NCBI RefSeq assembly: GCF_000484695.1
Contig: NZ_AXVR01000019.1
Coordinates: 1 to 64,000 of the forward strand
Source of the DNA: Salinispora cortesiana
GTDB taxonomy: Bacteria > Actinomycetota > Actinomycetes > Mycobacteriales > Micromonosporaceae
DNA: 64,000 bases
Direction of reading: 5' to 3'
Part shown: in pieces, positions 9,819 through 18,137 of the stretch
How the letters are laid out: each line of letters opens with the position of its first letter
Position numbering within the stretch: position 1 is the stretch's first letter
Translations under genes and position numbers: made by a program
The notes under the pieces: model-generated
Databases searched by the model: none
What the model was told of the DNA's origin: nothing
What the model saw: the letters and a program-made list of their open reading frames with translations, nothing else

Positions 9819-10712
9819 GTGATGAACATGCTCCGACTCGACGGCGTCGACCGCAGCTTCGGTGGCCGCCGCGTGCTCCAGAATGTGTCCTTCGACGCGG
9901 AAGCCGGTCGGATGACCGGCTTCGTTGGCGGCAACGGTGCCGGCAAGACCACCGCGATGCGCATCATCCTCGGCGTGCTCGCCGCCGACGCTGGCCAGGT
10001 GACCTGGCGGGGGGCGCCGCTGACCCGGGCGGTCCGTCGGCGCTTCGGATACATGCCGGAGGAACGCGGCCTGTATCCGAAGATGGCGATCCGGGAGCAG
10101 CTCATCTACCTGGCCCGGTTGCACGGAATGACCGCGTCGGCGGCGGCGCGCAACACCGATACGTTGTTGGAGCGGGTCGGTCTCGCCGACCGCGGCAACG
10201 ACCTGCTGGAGAAGCTGTCGCTGGGCAACCAGCAACGTGCCCAGATCGTCGCGGCGCTGGTCCCCGACCCTGAGGTGCTGGTGCTCGACGAGCCCTTCTC
10301 CGGCCTCGACCCACTGGCCGTGGACACGGTCGTCGACGTGCTGAAGGAACGGGCCGCCGCGGGGGTACCGGTGCTCTTCTCCAGCCACCAGCTGGACGTG
10401 GTGGAGCGGCTCTGCGACGACCTGGTGATCATCAGTGCCGGGACGATCCGCGCCGCCGGCAGCCGAACGCAGCTGCGGGCCACGCACACTTCGCCCCGCT
10501 ACGAACTGGTGGTGGAGAACGACGCCGGCTGGCTACGCGACCACCCGGGCGTGACCCTGGTCGAGCTCGAGGGTGCCCGCGCCGTGTTCGAACTGCCCCG
10601 CGGGGCGGATGAGCAACCGGTGCTCCACGCCGCGCTCGCCCGTGGTCCTGTCCGCGGATTCCAACCCGTCGTCCCGTCGCTGGCCGAGATCTTCCGGGAG
10701 GTCGCCCTGTGA
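9819..10712 (+). CDS. ABC transporter ATP-binding protein, NatA-like
   Basis: About 297 residues. Walker A is GGNGAGKTT, the Q-loop region is YMPEERGLYPKM, the signature is LSLGNQQRAQI and Walker B is VLVLDEPFSGLDP. The H-loop is FSSHQ. The signature departs from LSGGQ in the way usual for the NatA/drug-exporter branch. A C-terminal extension of about 80 residues (DUF4162-like) follows. The start is uncertain: GTG 9810, GTG 9819 and ATG 9822 are all in frame, and I prefer 9819 because of the -10 element. It overlaps the permease gene by 4 bp. It likely energises export of Na+, a peptide or a small molecule. Confidence 0.93.
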   Translation: MMNMLRLDGVDRSFGGRRVLQNVSFDAEAGRMTGFVGGNGAGKTTAMRIILGVLAADAGQVTWRGAPLTRAVRRRFGYMPEERGLYPKMAIREQLIYLARLHGMTASAAARNTDTLLERVGLADRGNDLLEKLSLGNQQRAQIVAALVPDPEVLVLDEPFSGLDPLAVDTVVDVLKERAAAGVPVLFSSHQLDVVERLCDDLVIISAGTIRAAGSRTQLRATHTSPRYELVVENDAGWLRDHPGVTLVELEGARAVFELPRGADEQPVLHAALARGPVRGFQPVVPSLAEIFREVAL

Positions 10713-11770
10713 ACACCCTCGCCGCCACCCAGTTGGTCGCGGCCCGTGAAATCCGGGCCAAACTGCGCGACCGCACCTTCCTCCTCAGTACGCTGATCTT
10801 CCTGCTCATCGCCGCCGCCGCGACGACGCTGCCGTCGCTGCTCTCCGACGGCCCAGCCACGGTGGCCGCCACACCGGAGGTCTCGGCCGAACTGCGCGCC
10901 GCCGGGCTCGAGGTCCGCGAGGTGCCCGACGACGCCGCCGCCGAACGGGCGGTTCGAGACGGCGACACCGACGCGGCGGTGGTCGCCGGGCCGACGGTCC
11001 TCGCGCGAGAGGAGGCCCCCGCCGACGTCGTGGCGGCGCTCAGCGTCGAACCGCCGGTACGGTTGCTGAACCCCACTCCGGCGGAACCACCGGGGGCCGT
11101 CTTGGTGCCGTTCGTCTTCGCGTTCGTCTTTCTCCTCACGTCCCAGACCTTCGGCGTACAGATCGCGCAGAGCATCATCGAGGAGAAACAGACCCGGATC
11201 GTCGAGATCCTGGTGGCCGCCGTGTCGGTACGAGCCCTGCTCCTCGGCAAGATGATCGCCGGCACCGTGCTGGCCCTGGGTCAGATCGCGCTGGTGGCGC
11301 TCGTCGCGGTGGTGGGCTTGCGACTCTTCGGCGACAGCGAGCTGCTGAACCTACTCGGGCCGGCGATCGGCTGGTTCCTGCCCTACTTCCTGCTCGGCTT
11401 CGTCCTGATCGCCGCGCTGTGGGCGGCGGCGGGAGCCCTGGTCAGCCGACTGGAAGACATCGGCACGGTGGCCATGCCGGTCCAGTTGGTGGTAATGATC
11501 CCGTTCTTCGGGGTGATCTTCCTCAGCGACAACGCGTTCGCCATGCAGGTGCTGTCCTACGTGCCGTTCTCGGCGCCCACCGCGATGCCGCTCCGGCTGT
11601 TCACCGGGGACGCCGCCGGCTGGGAACCTCCGCTGTCCCTGGCCCTGCTCCTGGTCACCGCGCTCGCCGTCCTGGCCGCCGGTGCCCGGGTGTACGAGGG
11701 GTCGCTGCTGCGGACCAACGGCAACACCTCGCTCCGGACGGCCTGGCGGGAACGGGAGACGGTGGACTGA
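10709..11770 (+). CDS. ABC-2 type permease, NatB-like
   Basis: 353 residues. One N-terminal membrane helix (about 23-46) is followed by an extracytoplasmic loop of about 80 residues rich in Ala, Glu and Asp. A cluster of about six helices then starts near residue 130 (VPFVFAFVFLLTSQTFG). The conserved ABC-2 element EEKQTRIVEILVAAVS lies between the second and third helices. The GTG start overlaps the ATPase stop (GTGA). Together the two proteins form a typical NatAB half-transporter pair. A perfect 15-bp hairpin 25 bp downstream ends the operon. Confidence 0.92.
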   Translation: MNTLAATQLVAAREIRAKLRDRTFLLSTLIFLLIAAAATTLPSLLSDGPATVAATPEVSAELRAAGLEVREVPDDAAAERAVRDGDTDAAVVAGPTVLAREEAPADVVAALSVEPPVRLLNPTPAEPPGAVLVPFVFAFVFLLTSQTFGVQIAQSIIEEKQTRIVEILVAAVSVRALLLGKMIAGTVLALGQIALVALVAVVGLRLFGDSELLNLLGPAIGWFLPYFLLGFVLIAALWAAAGALVSRLEDIGTVAMPVQLVVMIPFFGVIFLSDNAFAMQVLSYVPFSAPTAMPLRLFTGDAAGWEPPLSLALLLVTALAVLAAGARVYEGSLLRTNGNTSLRTAWRERETVD

Positions 11771-11795
11771 GGAGTCTCGCCCCGGCAGCAGCCCA

Positions 11796-11831
11796 CCCCC
11801 GTGGATCCGGCTCGGGCCGGATCCACGGGGG
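11796..11831. terminator. Bidirectional terminator between permease gene and yebC
   Basis: A perfect 15-bp stem (CCCCCGTGGATCCGG at 11796-11810 with 11817-11831) has a 6-nt loop and sits between convergent genes. Confidence 0.8.
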
Positions 11832-11849
11832 CTCGCGACCAACGACGGG

Positions 11850-12599
11850 TCAGCCGAGCTTCGCGAGCAGCTCGTCGGAGGCGTCGAAGTTCGCGAATAC
11901 GTTCTGCACGTCGTCGCAGTCCTCCAGCACATCAATCAGCTTGAGGACCTTCCGAGCACCCTCCTCGTCCACCGGGACGCTCATGCTCGGGACGAGCGAA
12001 GACTCCGCCGACTCGTACTCGATGCCGGCGTCCTGCAACGCGGTACGCACCGCGACCAGGTCACCCGGCTCGGAGAGCACCTCGAACGCCTCACCCAGGT
12101 CGTTGACCTCCTCGGCACCCGCGTCCAAGACGGCCAGCATCACGTCGTCCTCGGTGGTGCCGGCCTTGGCCACGATCACCACGCCCTTGCGGTTGAACAG
12201 GTACGACACCGAGCCGGCGTCGGCGAACGAGCCACCGTTGCGGGTCAGGGCGGTCCGCACCTCGGTGGCGGCGCGGTTCCGGTTGTCGGTCAGACACTCG
12301 ATCAGCAGCGCAACGCCACTGGGCCCATAGCCCTCGTACATGACCGTCTGGTAGTCGGCGCCACCGGACTCGAGGCCGGAGCCCCGCTTGACCGCGCGGT
12401 CGATGTTGTCGTTGGGGACCGAGTTCTTCTTGGCCTTCTGGATCGCGTCGTAGAGCGTCGGGTTACCGGCCGGATCACCACCGCCGGTACGCGCCGCGAC
12501 CTCGACATTCTTGATCAGCTTGGCGAACATCTTGCCGCGCTTGGCGTCGATGACCGCCTTCTTGTGCTTGGTCGTCGCCCACTTTGAGTGGCCGGACAT
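11850..12599 (-). CDS. yebC: YebC/TACO1 family protein
   Basis: 249 residues, the normal family length, with the characteristic start [20 protein letters not shown]. Domain 2 begins near GESNDNIDRA-like [15 protein letters not shown] and the family motif YEGYGPSG is present. Members are described as DNA-binding regulators, and more recently as ribosome-associated factors that ease translation through proline stretches. GGAGGT lies 7 nt ahead of the ATG. In many actinobacteria ruvC follows this gene; here the next gene is the convergent exporter, so that synteny is broken. It lies downstream of pdxST but is separated from them by two hairpins. Confidence 0.95.
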   Translation of the reverse strand: MSGHSKWATTKHKKAVIDAKRGKMFAKLIKNVEVAARTGGGDPAGNPTLYDAIQKAKKNSVPNDNIDRAVKRGSGLESGGADYQTVMYEGYGPSGVALLIECLTDNRNRAATEVRTALTRNGGSFADAGSVSYLFNRKGVVIVAKAGTTEDDVMLAVLDAGAEEVNDLGEAFEVLSEPGDLVAVRTALQDAGIEYESAESSLVPSMSVPVDEEGARKVLKLIDVLEDCDDVQNVFANFDASDELLAKLG

Positions 12600-12751
12600 C
12601 CGCTACCTCCGTTGCTACCCGCCGTCTGGATCGACCGCACCGCACTCACCCGCTCCCGCCGGCGTACGCGGAGAGTGCCGGTCGGCTCTGGTGGAAGCCG
12701 CGGCGGAGAGCTGGCCCTGCCGAATCCCGGCAATCCTACCGGTGGCCCGCA

Positions 12752-12808
12752 GCCGTGCGTCAGCGCCGCACGGCACGCCGGGTCGCGCCGTGGAGGGCAC
12801 GACCCGGC
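12752..12808 (-). terminator. Tandem hairpins downstream of pdxT
   Basis: Two perfect stems lie back to back: 8 bp (12752-12759 with 12767-12774) and 9 bp (GCCGGGTCG at 12777-12785 with 12800-12808). They separate pdxT from yebC. Confidence 0.6.
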
Positions 12809-12838
12809 AGGGCTCACCTGACCGGACCAGGCGGCCGA

Positions 12839-13444
12839 TCAGATCGCGGCGCGGACCAGGTCCGCGAAGTACGCGTGCACGCGCCGGTCGCCGGTCAGCT
12901 CGGGATGGAACGCGGTCGCCAGCAGGCTTCCCTGGCGGACCGCGACGATCCGACCCGCCGCCGGGCCCTCGGTCACCGTGCCGAGCACCTCGACGCCCCG
13001 GCCGACGCGCTCGACCCAGGGTGCCCGGATGAACAGCACGTGGAGCGGGCCACCGTCGATGCCGGCCATGCTCACCGGCGCCTCGAACGAGGCGACCTGC
13101 CGCCCGAAGGCGTTGCGCCGGACGGTCATCTCAATGCCGGCGAAGCCGCGCTGGTCGGATCGGCCGTCGAGTACCTCACTCGCCAACATGATCATGCCGG
13201 CGCAGGAGCCGTAGACGGGCATGCCGTCGGCGATCCGCTTGTCGATCGGCTCCCGCAGCTCAAAGACGTCGACCAGCTTGCTGATCGTGGTGGACTCGCC
13301 CCCCGGAATGACCAGCCCGTCAACCGTCTCCAGCTCGTTGGGGCGACGGACCGGGCGGGCGTGCGCACCCGCGGCCGTCAGGGCGGCCGTGTGCTCCCGG
13401 ACATCACCCTGCAGCGCGAGCACCCCGATGACGGGTGCCGTCAT
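12839..13444 (-). CDS. pdxT: Pyridoxal 5'-phosphate synthase glutaminase subunit PdxT
   Basis: 201 residues. A class I glutamine amidotransferase that hydrolyses glutamine and passes ammonia to PdxS. The oxyanion element VIPGGEST, nucleophile Cys81 in GSCAGM and the catalytic pair His180/Glu182 in FHPEL are all present. The ATG at 13444 has AAGGAG 7 nt upstream; an open frame continues 51 codons further but without family similarity. It lies 73 bp after pdxS, with a stem-loop filling most of the gap. Confidence 0.97.
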   Translation of the reverse strand: MTAPVIGVLALQGDVREHTAALTAAGAHARPVRRPNELETVDGLVIPGGESTTISKLVDVFELREPIDKRIADGMPVYGSCAGMIMLASEVLDGRSDQRGFAGIEMTVRRNAFGRQVASFEAPVSMAGIDGGPLHVLFIRAPWVERVGRGVEVLGTVTEGPAAGRIVAVRQGSLLATAFHPELTGDRRVHAYFADLVRAAI

Positions 13445-13469
13445 GTTCGCTCCTTCCGGAGGGTGGCGA

Positions 13470-13510
13470 GCAGCCCCGGCGGCCAGACCGCTGGCGTGGA
13501 CCGGGGCTGC
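13470..13510 (-). promoter_or_regulatory. Intercistronic stem-loop between pdxS and pdxT
   Basis: A perfect 10-bp stem (GCAGCCCCGG at 13470-13479 with 13501-13510) encloses a second 5-bp stem (GCCAG/CTGGC). It begins a few bases past the pdxS stop and ends before the pdxT ribosome site. It could be a partial terminator or a processing/stability element. Confidence 0.55.
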
Positions 13511-13517
13511 GCTCCCC

Positions 13518-14438
13518 TCACCAGCCGCGCTCGGCCAGGCGGTCCGACTGCGAGAGCGTGCCGGCGTTGATGCCGACCATGGCCTCGCCGAGCCCACGGG
13601 AGACCTTGGCCAGCGTCTCCGGGTCGTCGTGGAAGGTGGTGGCCTTGACGATCGCGGCGGCCCGTTGGGCCGGGTTGTCGGACTTGAAGATGCCGGAGCC
13701 GACGAAGACCCCCTCGGCGCCGAGCTGCATCATCATCGCGGCGTCGGCCGGGGTGGCGATACCACCGGCGGTGAAGAGCACCACCGGCAGCTGGCCCGTC
13801 TCGGCGATCTCCTTGACCAGTTCGTACGGGGCCTGGAGCTCCTTGGCAGCCACGTAGAGCTCGTCGGTGGGCAGGGACTGGAGCCGGCGGATCTCGGTGC
13901 GAATCCCCCGCATGTGGGTGGTGGCGTTGGAGACGTCGCCGGTGCCGGCCTCGCCCTTCGACCGGATCATGGCCGCGCCCTCGGTGATCCGCCGCAGCGC
14001 CTCGCCCAGATTGGTCGCGCCACAGACGAACGGCACCGTGAAGGCCCACTTGTCGATGTGGTTGGCGTAGTCCGCCGGAGTCAGTACCTCCGACTCGTCA
14101 ACGTAGTCGACGCCGAGGGACTGCAGGATCTGCGCCTCCACGAAGTGACCGATCCGGGCCTTGGCCATGACCGGGATCGAGACCGCGTCCATGATGCTGT
14201 CGATCATCTCCGGATCGCTCATCCGGGAGACCCCGCCCTGGGCCCGGATGTCCGAGGGGACCCGCTCCAGGGCCATCACCGCGACCGCACCGGAGTCCTC
14301 GGCGATCTTGGCTTGCTCCGCGGTGACCACGTCCATGATCACACCGCCCTTGAGCATCTCGGCCATCCCCCGCTTCACGTGCGCGGTGCCGGTGACCGGG
14401 GCGTTGGTGGAAGAATTCGAAGTCTGGGTATCGGGCAC
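13518..14438 (-). CDS. pdxS: Pyridoxal 5'-phosphate synthase subunit PdxS
   Basis: 306 residues with the (beta/alpha)8 fold of PdxS. It condenses ribose 5-phosphate, glyceraldehyde 3-phosphate and PdxT-derived ammonia to PLP. Lys93 in VMAKARIGH and Lys161 in RSKGEAGTG are spaced 68 residues apart, matching the two catalytic lysines of the family. [15 protein letters not shown] and FVGSGIFKS form the phosphate sites. An N-terminal extension of about 18 residues rich in Ser/Thr precedes the conserved [17 protein letters not shown]. It is the first gene of the pdxST pair. Confidence 0.98.
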   Translation of the reverse strand: MPDTQTSNSSTNAPVTGTAHVKRGMAEMLKGGVIMDVVTAEQAKIAEDSGAVAVMALERVPSDIRAQGGVSRMSDPEMIDSIMDAVSIPVMAKARIGHFVEAQILQSLGVDYVDESEVLTPADYANHIDKWAFTVPFVCGATNLGEALRRITEGAAMIRSKGEAGTGDVSNATTHMRGIRTEIRRLQSLPTDELYVAAKELQAPYELVKEIAETGQLPVVLFTAGGIATPADAAMMMQLGAEGVFVGSGIFKSDNPAQRAAAIVKATTFHDDPETLAKVSRGLGEAMVGINAGTLSQSDRLAERGW

Positions 14439-14563
14439 GGTTCATCGCTCCTAGGGACGTGCACGAGAGTGGCTGGTGCGAATGCTACGAGGAGCCACCC
14501 CAGCAGCCCGACAGCCAATCAGACCCATGGTGGCCTGCCCTGTGTCCGCCATCACCTACCCGG

Positions 14564-15067
14564 TCAGTCCTCGACTATGTCCTCCGGGGCGGCCAGCGTT
14601 GGTTCGTCGATGTCGAAGTACCGCGGCCACGGGCGCCGCCGCCCCATCCGCAACAGCCGCACCAACGGCCGGCCCCGGGCCGCGCGGGCGTCCCGGACCA
14701 GATCCGTGTGCACCTGGCGGGCCAGGGCCAGCCGCCGACTGGCGGCGATGACGGCCGCGGTGTCCGGATCGCCGGGGTCGAGCTGTAACGCCCGCAGCTG
14801 TCGGGTGAGATCGTTCTCGGCGGCCTCCCGCTCGTCCGGACGGACGTCCAGGGCGACGCGGGCCGCCGCGTACAACTCGACGCCGTAGCGACGCTCGGCG
14901 AGCACCGCGGCGGTCGCCGCCCGGCGCAGCAGGTGGGCGTCGAGCGCCCGGGCCGCGAGCTCCGCCCGGTCCTGCAACCGCTCTACCCGGCCGGCGGTCC
15001 AGACGAGGTACGTCGCCAGCAGCGCGCCGACCAGCGTCGCACCCACCAACCACCACATGCCCGGCAT
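14564..15067 (-). CDS. Conserved membrane-anchored protein, function unknown
   Basis: 167 residues. One N-terminal transmembrane helix (about 4-24, WWLVGATLVGALLATYLVW) leads to a charged alpha-helical cytoplasmic region with probable coiled coil (about 25-130). The C-terminus is basic and then acidic (RPWPRYFDIDEPTLAA). It sits between pimA and pdxS on the same strand, 55 bp from pimA, so it may belong to the PIM operon. A short membrane-linked gene occupies the same relative place in related genomes as I recall, but I cannot assign a function. Confidence 0.75.
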   Translation of the reverse strand: MPGMWWLVGATLVGALLATYLVWTAGRVERLQDRAELAARALDAHLLRRAATAAVLAERRYGVELYAAARVALDVRPDEREAAENDLTRQLRALQLDPGDPDTAAVIAASRRLALARQVHTDLVRDARAARGRPLVRLLRMGRRRPWPRYFDIDEPTLAAPEDIVED

Positions 15068-15121
15068 CGTAGTGCTGCTCCGTTCCCCTCCGCCGGCCTC
15101 CCGCTACCGCCGTGCCACCGG

Positions 15122-16282
15122 TCAGCCCAGCCCCGCCCACTCCTGGTCGATCACCCGGCCGTCAGCGGCCTCGATCGCGGCTGTGTACACCTCGAGAATC
15201 CGGCGGGCAACCGTGGGCCAGTCGAAATTCGCCACCACCTGATCCGCGTAGGCGGTCAGCTCGGTCCGCGCGTCCGCGTCGTCCAGGAGGTCGGCCAGCG
15301 CCGCCCGCAGCGCCGCCGAATCGCCGGTACGGAACAGGCGGCCGGCGCGCCCCCGGTCCAGCACCCGGCGAAACGCGTCGAGATCGCTCGCCACGACAGC
15401 GGTCCCCGCCGCGAGCGCCTCGGTGAGGATCATGCCGAACGACTCCCCGCCCGTGTTCGGTGCCACGTATAGGTGGACACTGCGCAGCATCCGCGCCTTG
15501 TCCGCCTCGGAGACCAGCCCGAGAAAGGTGATTCGATCCCGCAGCTCGACCGGGAACTGGCCGTACAGATCGGCTGGATCACCGGGGCCGGCGACCAGCA
15601 GGCGCAGCCCCGGACGCTCCGCGGCCAACGACACGAACGCGTCCCGCAGCACCGGGAAGCCCTTGCGGGCTTCGGTGAAGCGGCCGAGGAAACCGACCGT
15701 GCCGGCGTGGCCGGGAGTGCACGACCCCGGCCAGCCCGGCAACGGCTGGGCATCGGCGAACTTCGCGACAGCCACCCCGTTCGGGATCTCCACCGCCCCG
15801 CCGTCCATGTGCTCAACCTGCACCTTGCGGGCCAGGGCACTCACCGCGATCCGGGCGGTGATGCGCTCCAGCACGATCTGGAGTACCCCCTGGGCGGCAG
15901 CGAGCACCCGGGAACGCGTCATCGCCGTGTGGAAGGTCGCTACCACCGGCCCCCGCGCGCAGAGCACGGCCAGCATCGACAGGCTCAGCGTCAGCGGCTC
16001 GTGCACGTGCAACACGTCGAAGTCGCCCCGGTTGATCCAGCGGCGGACCCGCGCGGTGGAGACCGGGCCGAAGGCGACCCGCGCCACCGAGCCGTTGTAC
16101 GGCAACGGAACCGCCCGACCGGCCGGCACCACGTACGGCGGTAGCTCCGACTCCTCGTCCGCGGGGGCCAGGACGCTCACCTCGTGCCCGAGCCCGATCA
16201 GCGCCTCGGCGAGGTCCATCACGTGATTCTGCACACCGCCGGGCACATCCAGGGAGTACGGGCACACGATGCCGATCCGCAC
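15122..16282 (-). CDS. pimA: Phosphatidylinositol alpha-mannosyltransferase PimA
   Basis: 386 residues, GT4 family with GT-B fold. It transfers the first mannose from GDP-mannose to the inositol 2-position of phosphatidylinositol at the inner membrane face. The N-terminal start MRIGIVCPYSLDVPGGVQNH holds the diglycine loop. GRFTEARKG matches the R-x2-E-x2-K donor-phosphate motif of mycobacterial PimA. NTGGESFGMILTEALAAG is the GT4 C-terminal motif. The start is GTG, 16 bp after the acyltransferase gene. The neighbouring acyltransferase and PI-phosphate synthase genes make the assignment secure. Confidence 0.95.
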   Translation of the reverse strand: MRIGIVCPYSLDVPGGVQNHVMDLAEALIGLGHEVSVLAPADEESELPPYVVPAGRAVPLPYNGSVARVAFGPVSTARVRRWINRGDFDVLHVHEPLTLSLSMLAVLCARGPVVATFHTAMTRSRVLAAAQGVLQIVLERITARIAVSALARKVQVEHMDGGAVEIPNGVAVAKFADAQPLPGWPGSCTPGHAGTVGFLGRFTEARKGFPVLRDAFVSLAAERPGLRLLVAGPGDPADLYGQFPVELRDRITFLGLVSEADKARMLRSVHLYVAPNTGGESFGMILTEALAAGTAVVASDLDAFRRVLDRGRAGRLFRTGDSAALRAALADLLDDADARTELTAYADQVVANFDWPTVARRILEVYTAAIEAADGRVIDQEWAGLG

Positions 16283-16298
16283 GTTGGCGCCCCTCCCC

Positions 16299-17231
16299 TC
16301 AGACCTGTCCAGTAGGCGGCGAGGGCCGCGCCGCGCCGTTCGGTGTGGCGCGCTGGTCCAGCCACATCCGTTGCAACATGTGCCAGTCTTGCGGATGTCG
16401 GGCTACGCCCGCCGCCAGACCGTCGGCGACCCGCTGGGCCAGTATCCGCACCCGTACGTCAAGCGGGCCCTGCTCGGGTCCGGGCAGTTCCAGTGGCCCC
16501 TCGATCGTGGCACACGCCACCTCCGGCTCGTACCACAAGGAGGCGACGTAGAGCGGCGCACCGGTGCGGAGCGCCAGCAGGGCCGGGCCGGGCGGCATCC
16601 GGGTAGGGGAACCGAAGAAGTCGACATTCACACCGCGGGCCGAGAGGTCCCGGTCGGCGAGCAGTGGCACCACGTAGCCGGCGTTCACCCGGTCGACCAG
16701 CACGTCGAAGGCGGGCCGTTCGCCACCGCGGGTGGGCAGGATCTCCATCCCCAGCGCCTGCCGGAATGCGAGGAAACGCCGGTAGATCCCCTCGGGCTTG
16801 AGCCGCTCGGCGACGGTGGCGATCGGCCAGCCCATCGCCGCGACCCAGGCACCCGCCATGTCCCAGTTGCCGGAGTGCGGCAGCGCCACGATCGCGCCCC
16901 GACCGGCGGCCACATCCGCGGCGAGCAACTCCTCGCGGTCGAGCCGGAATCCGGCGAGCACCTCGGCCCGGCTCAGCGTCGGCAGTCGGAACATCTCCAT
17001 CCAGTACCGGGCGTAGGAGCGCAGCCCGGCTCGGACCAGGTCGTCCAGCTCAGCCTCGGGAACCTCCGGACCCACCACCCGGCGCAGGTTGGCGCGGAGT
17101 CGAGCCGCGCCCCCACCACCGCGCCGGTGGGCGCGGTCGGCTCCCGCCCGGAAGACGGTGGCTGCCACCGGCCGGGGCAGTGCCCGTACCGCACGCCACC
17201 CCGTGAGGTAGGCCAGCTCGGTGAGGTTCAC
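16299..17231 (-). CDS. Phosphatidylinositol mannoside acyltransferase
   Basis: 310 residues of the HtrB/LpxL-like lysophospholipid acyltransferase superfamily, corresponding to mycobacterial PatA (Rv2611c). It would acylate the 6-position of the mannose added by PimA. The catalytic H-x4-D motif is in LPHSGNWDMAG, and the later GGERPAFDVLVDRV block also fits. It has a weakly hydrophobic N-terminus for membrane association and a GTG start. It lies 22 bp after the PI-phosphate synthase gene and 16 bp before pimA, in one operon. Confidence 0.92.
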   Translation of the reverse strand: MNLTELAYLTGWRAVRALPRPVAATVFRAGADRAHRRGGGGAARLRANLRRVVGPEVPEAELDDLVRAGLRSYARYWMEMFRLPTLSRAEVLAGFRLDREELLAADVAAGRGAIVALPHSGNWDMAGAWVAAMGWPIATVAERLKPEGIYRRFLAFRQALGMEILPTRGGERPAFDVLVDRVNAGYVVPLLADRDLSARGVNVDFFGSPTRMPPGPALLALRTGAPLYVASLWYEPEVACATIEGPLELPGPEQGPLDVRVRILAQRVADGLAAGVARHPQDWHMLQRMWLDQRATPNGAARPSPPTGQV

Positions 17232-17253
17232 CGGCGCCGCCCCTCGGTCGCCC

Positions 17254-17889
17254 TCACCCCTGCCCGCCCGAGGCGGTGGGGAGCTGCTGGGCCTGCCGGT
17301 ACACGTGGGCCATCCGCTGCCCCACCGTGACGATCGAGACGGCGGCGAGCAGCCAGAGCGCGACCGGCAGGGCGACCTTCAGGCCCAGCCCGGCCAGCAG
17401 GCCCCCGACACCGACGATCAGCAGCCGCTCCGTGCGTTCGGCGATGCCCACGTTGCAGGTCAGGCCAAGCCCTTCGGCCCGCGCCTTCACATACGAGACG
17501 AGTCCACCGGCGGCCAGACAGAGCAGCGCGGCGGCGACCCCCGAGTGGTCGCCCTCGGTGGAGAGGTAGTAGGCCACCGCACCGAAGACCGCGCTGTCGG
17601 CGACCCGGTCCATACTCGAGTCGAGGAACGCCCCGAACCGGGTGGAGCCACCGCTCATCCGGGCCATCGTCCCGTCCAGCAGATCGGTGAGGGCGAAAAC
17701 GGTGACGATCAACGCGCCGGCGACGAGATGCCCGCGGGCTCCGAAGCCGAGTGCTCCGACGAGCACCCCGAGGGTGCCCGTCACGGTAACCGTGTTGGGG
17801 GTCACGCCCGCACGAAGCAGGCGGCGCGCGACCGGTTCGACGACGCGGGTCATGCCCGCACGGGCCGTCACTTGGAAGATCTTCGCCAT
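17254..17889 (-). CDS. pgsA: CDP-alcohol phosphatidyltransferase, phosphatidylinositol phosphate synthase
   Basis: 211 residues. The CDP-alcohol phosphotransferase signature D-x2-DG-x2-AR-x8-G-x3-D-x3-D is complete (Asp69, Asp72, Gly73, Ala76, Arg77, Gly86, Asp90, Asp94). About six transmembrane helices are visible. In actinobacteria this position ahead of the PIM acyltransferase and pimA encodes the enzyme joining CDP-diacylglycerol and inositol 1-phosphate. The start MAKIFQVTARAGMTRVVEPV is typical. It is the first gene of the PIM operon, divergent from the EF-G-like gene. Confidence 0.93.
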   Translation of the reverse strand: MAKIFQVTARAGMTRVVEPVARRLLRAGVTPNTVTVTGTLGVLVGALGFGARGHLVAGALIVTVFALTDLLDGTMARMSGGSTRFGAFLDSSMDRVADSAVFGAVAYYLSTEGDHSGVAAALLCLAAGGLVSYVKARAEGLGLTCNVGIAERTERLLIVGVGGLLAGLGLKVALPVALWLLAAVSIVTVGQRMAHVYRQAQQLPTASGGQG

Positions 17890-18137
17890 GGCGGTCCCAC
17901 GATAACGGTCCGGTGCCCCCGGCGGTACGGACGGTCGGGCGACCCGCCCGAGGGAACTTGTGCCATCCGGGCATCGGGGTGTCTGATCGACCCAGAAAGG
18001 TGAGGCAGCTCACCGCTACACCCATCCCGTTCCCGCTTGGCAGCAGTACCCCGGAGGATATCGCCGCGCACCCGCCCCAGGCCGCTTCTCTCGCGCGCGG
18101 CGGTCGCCACCACACACCGGCTGAGGGAGGTGCGCCA

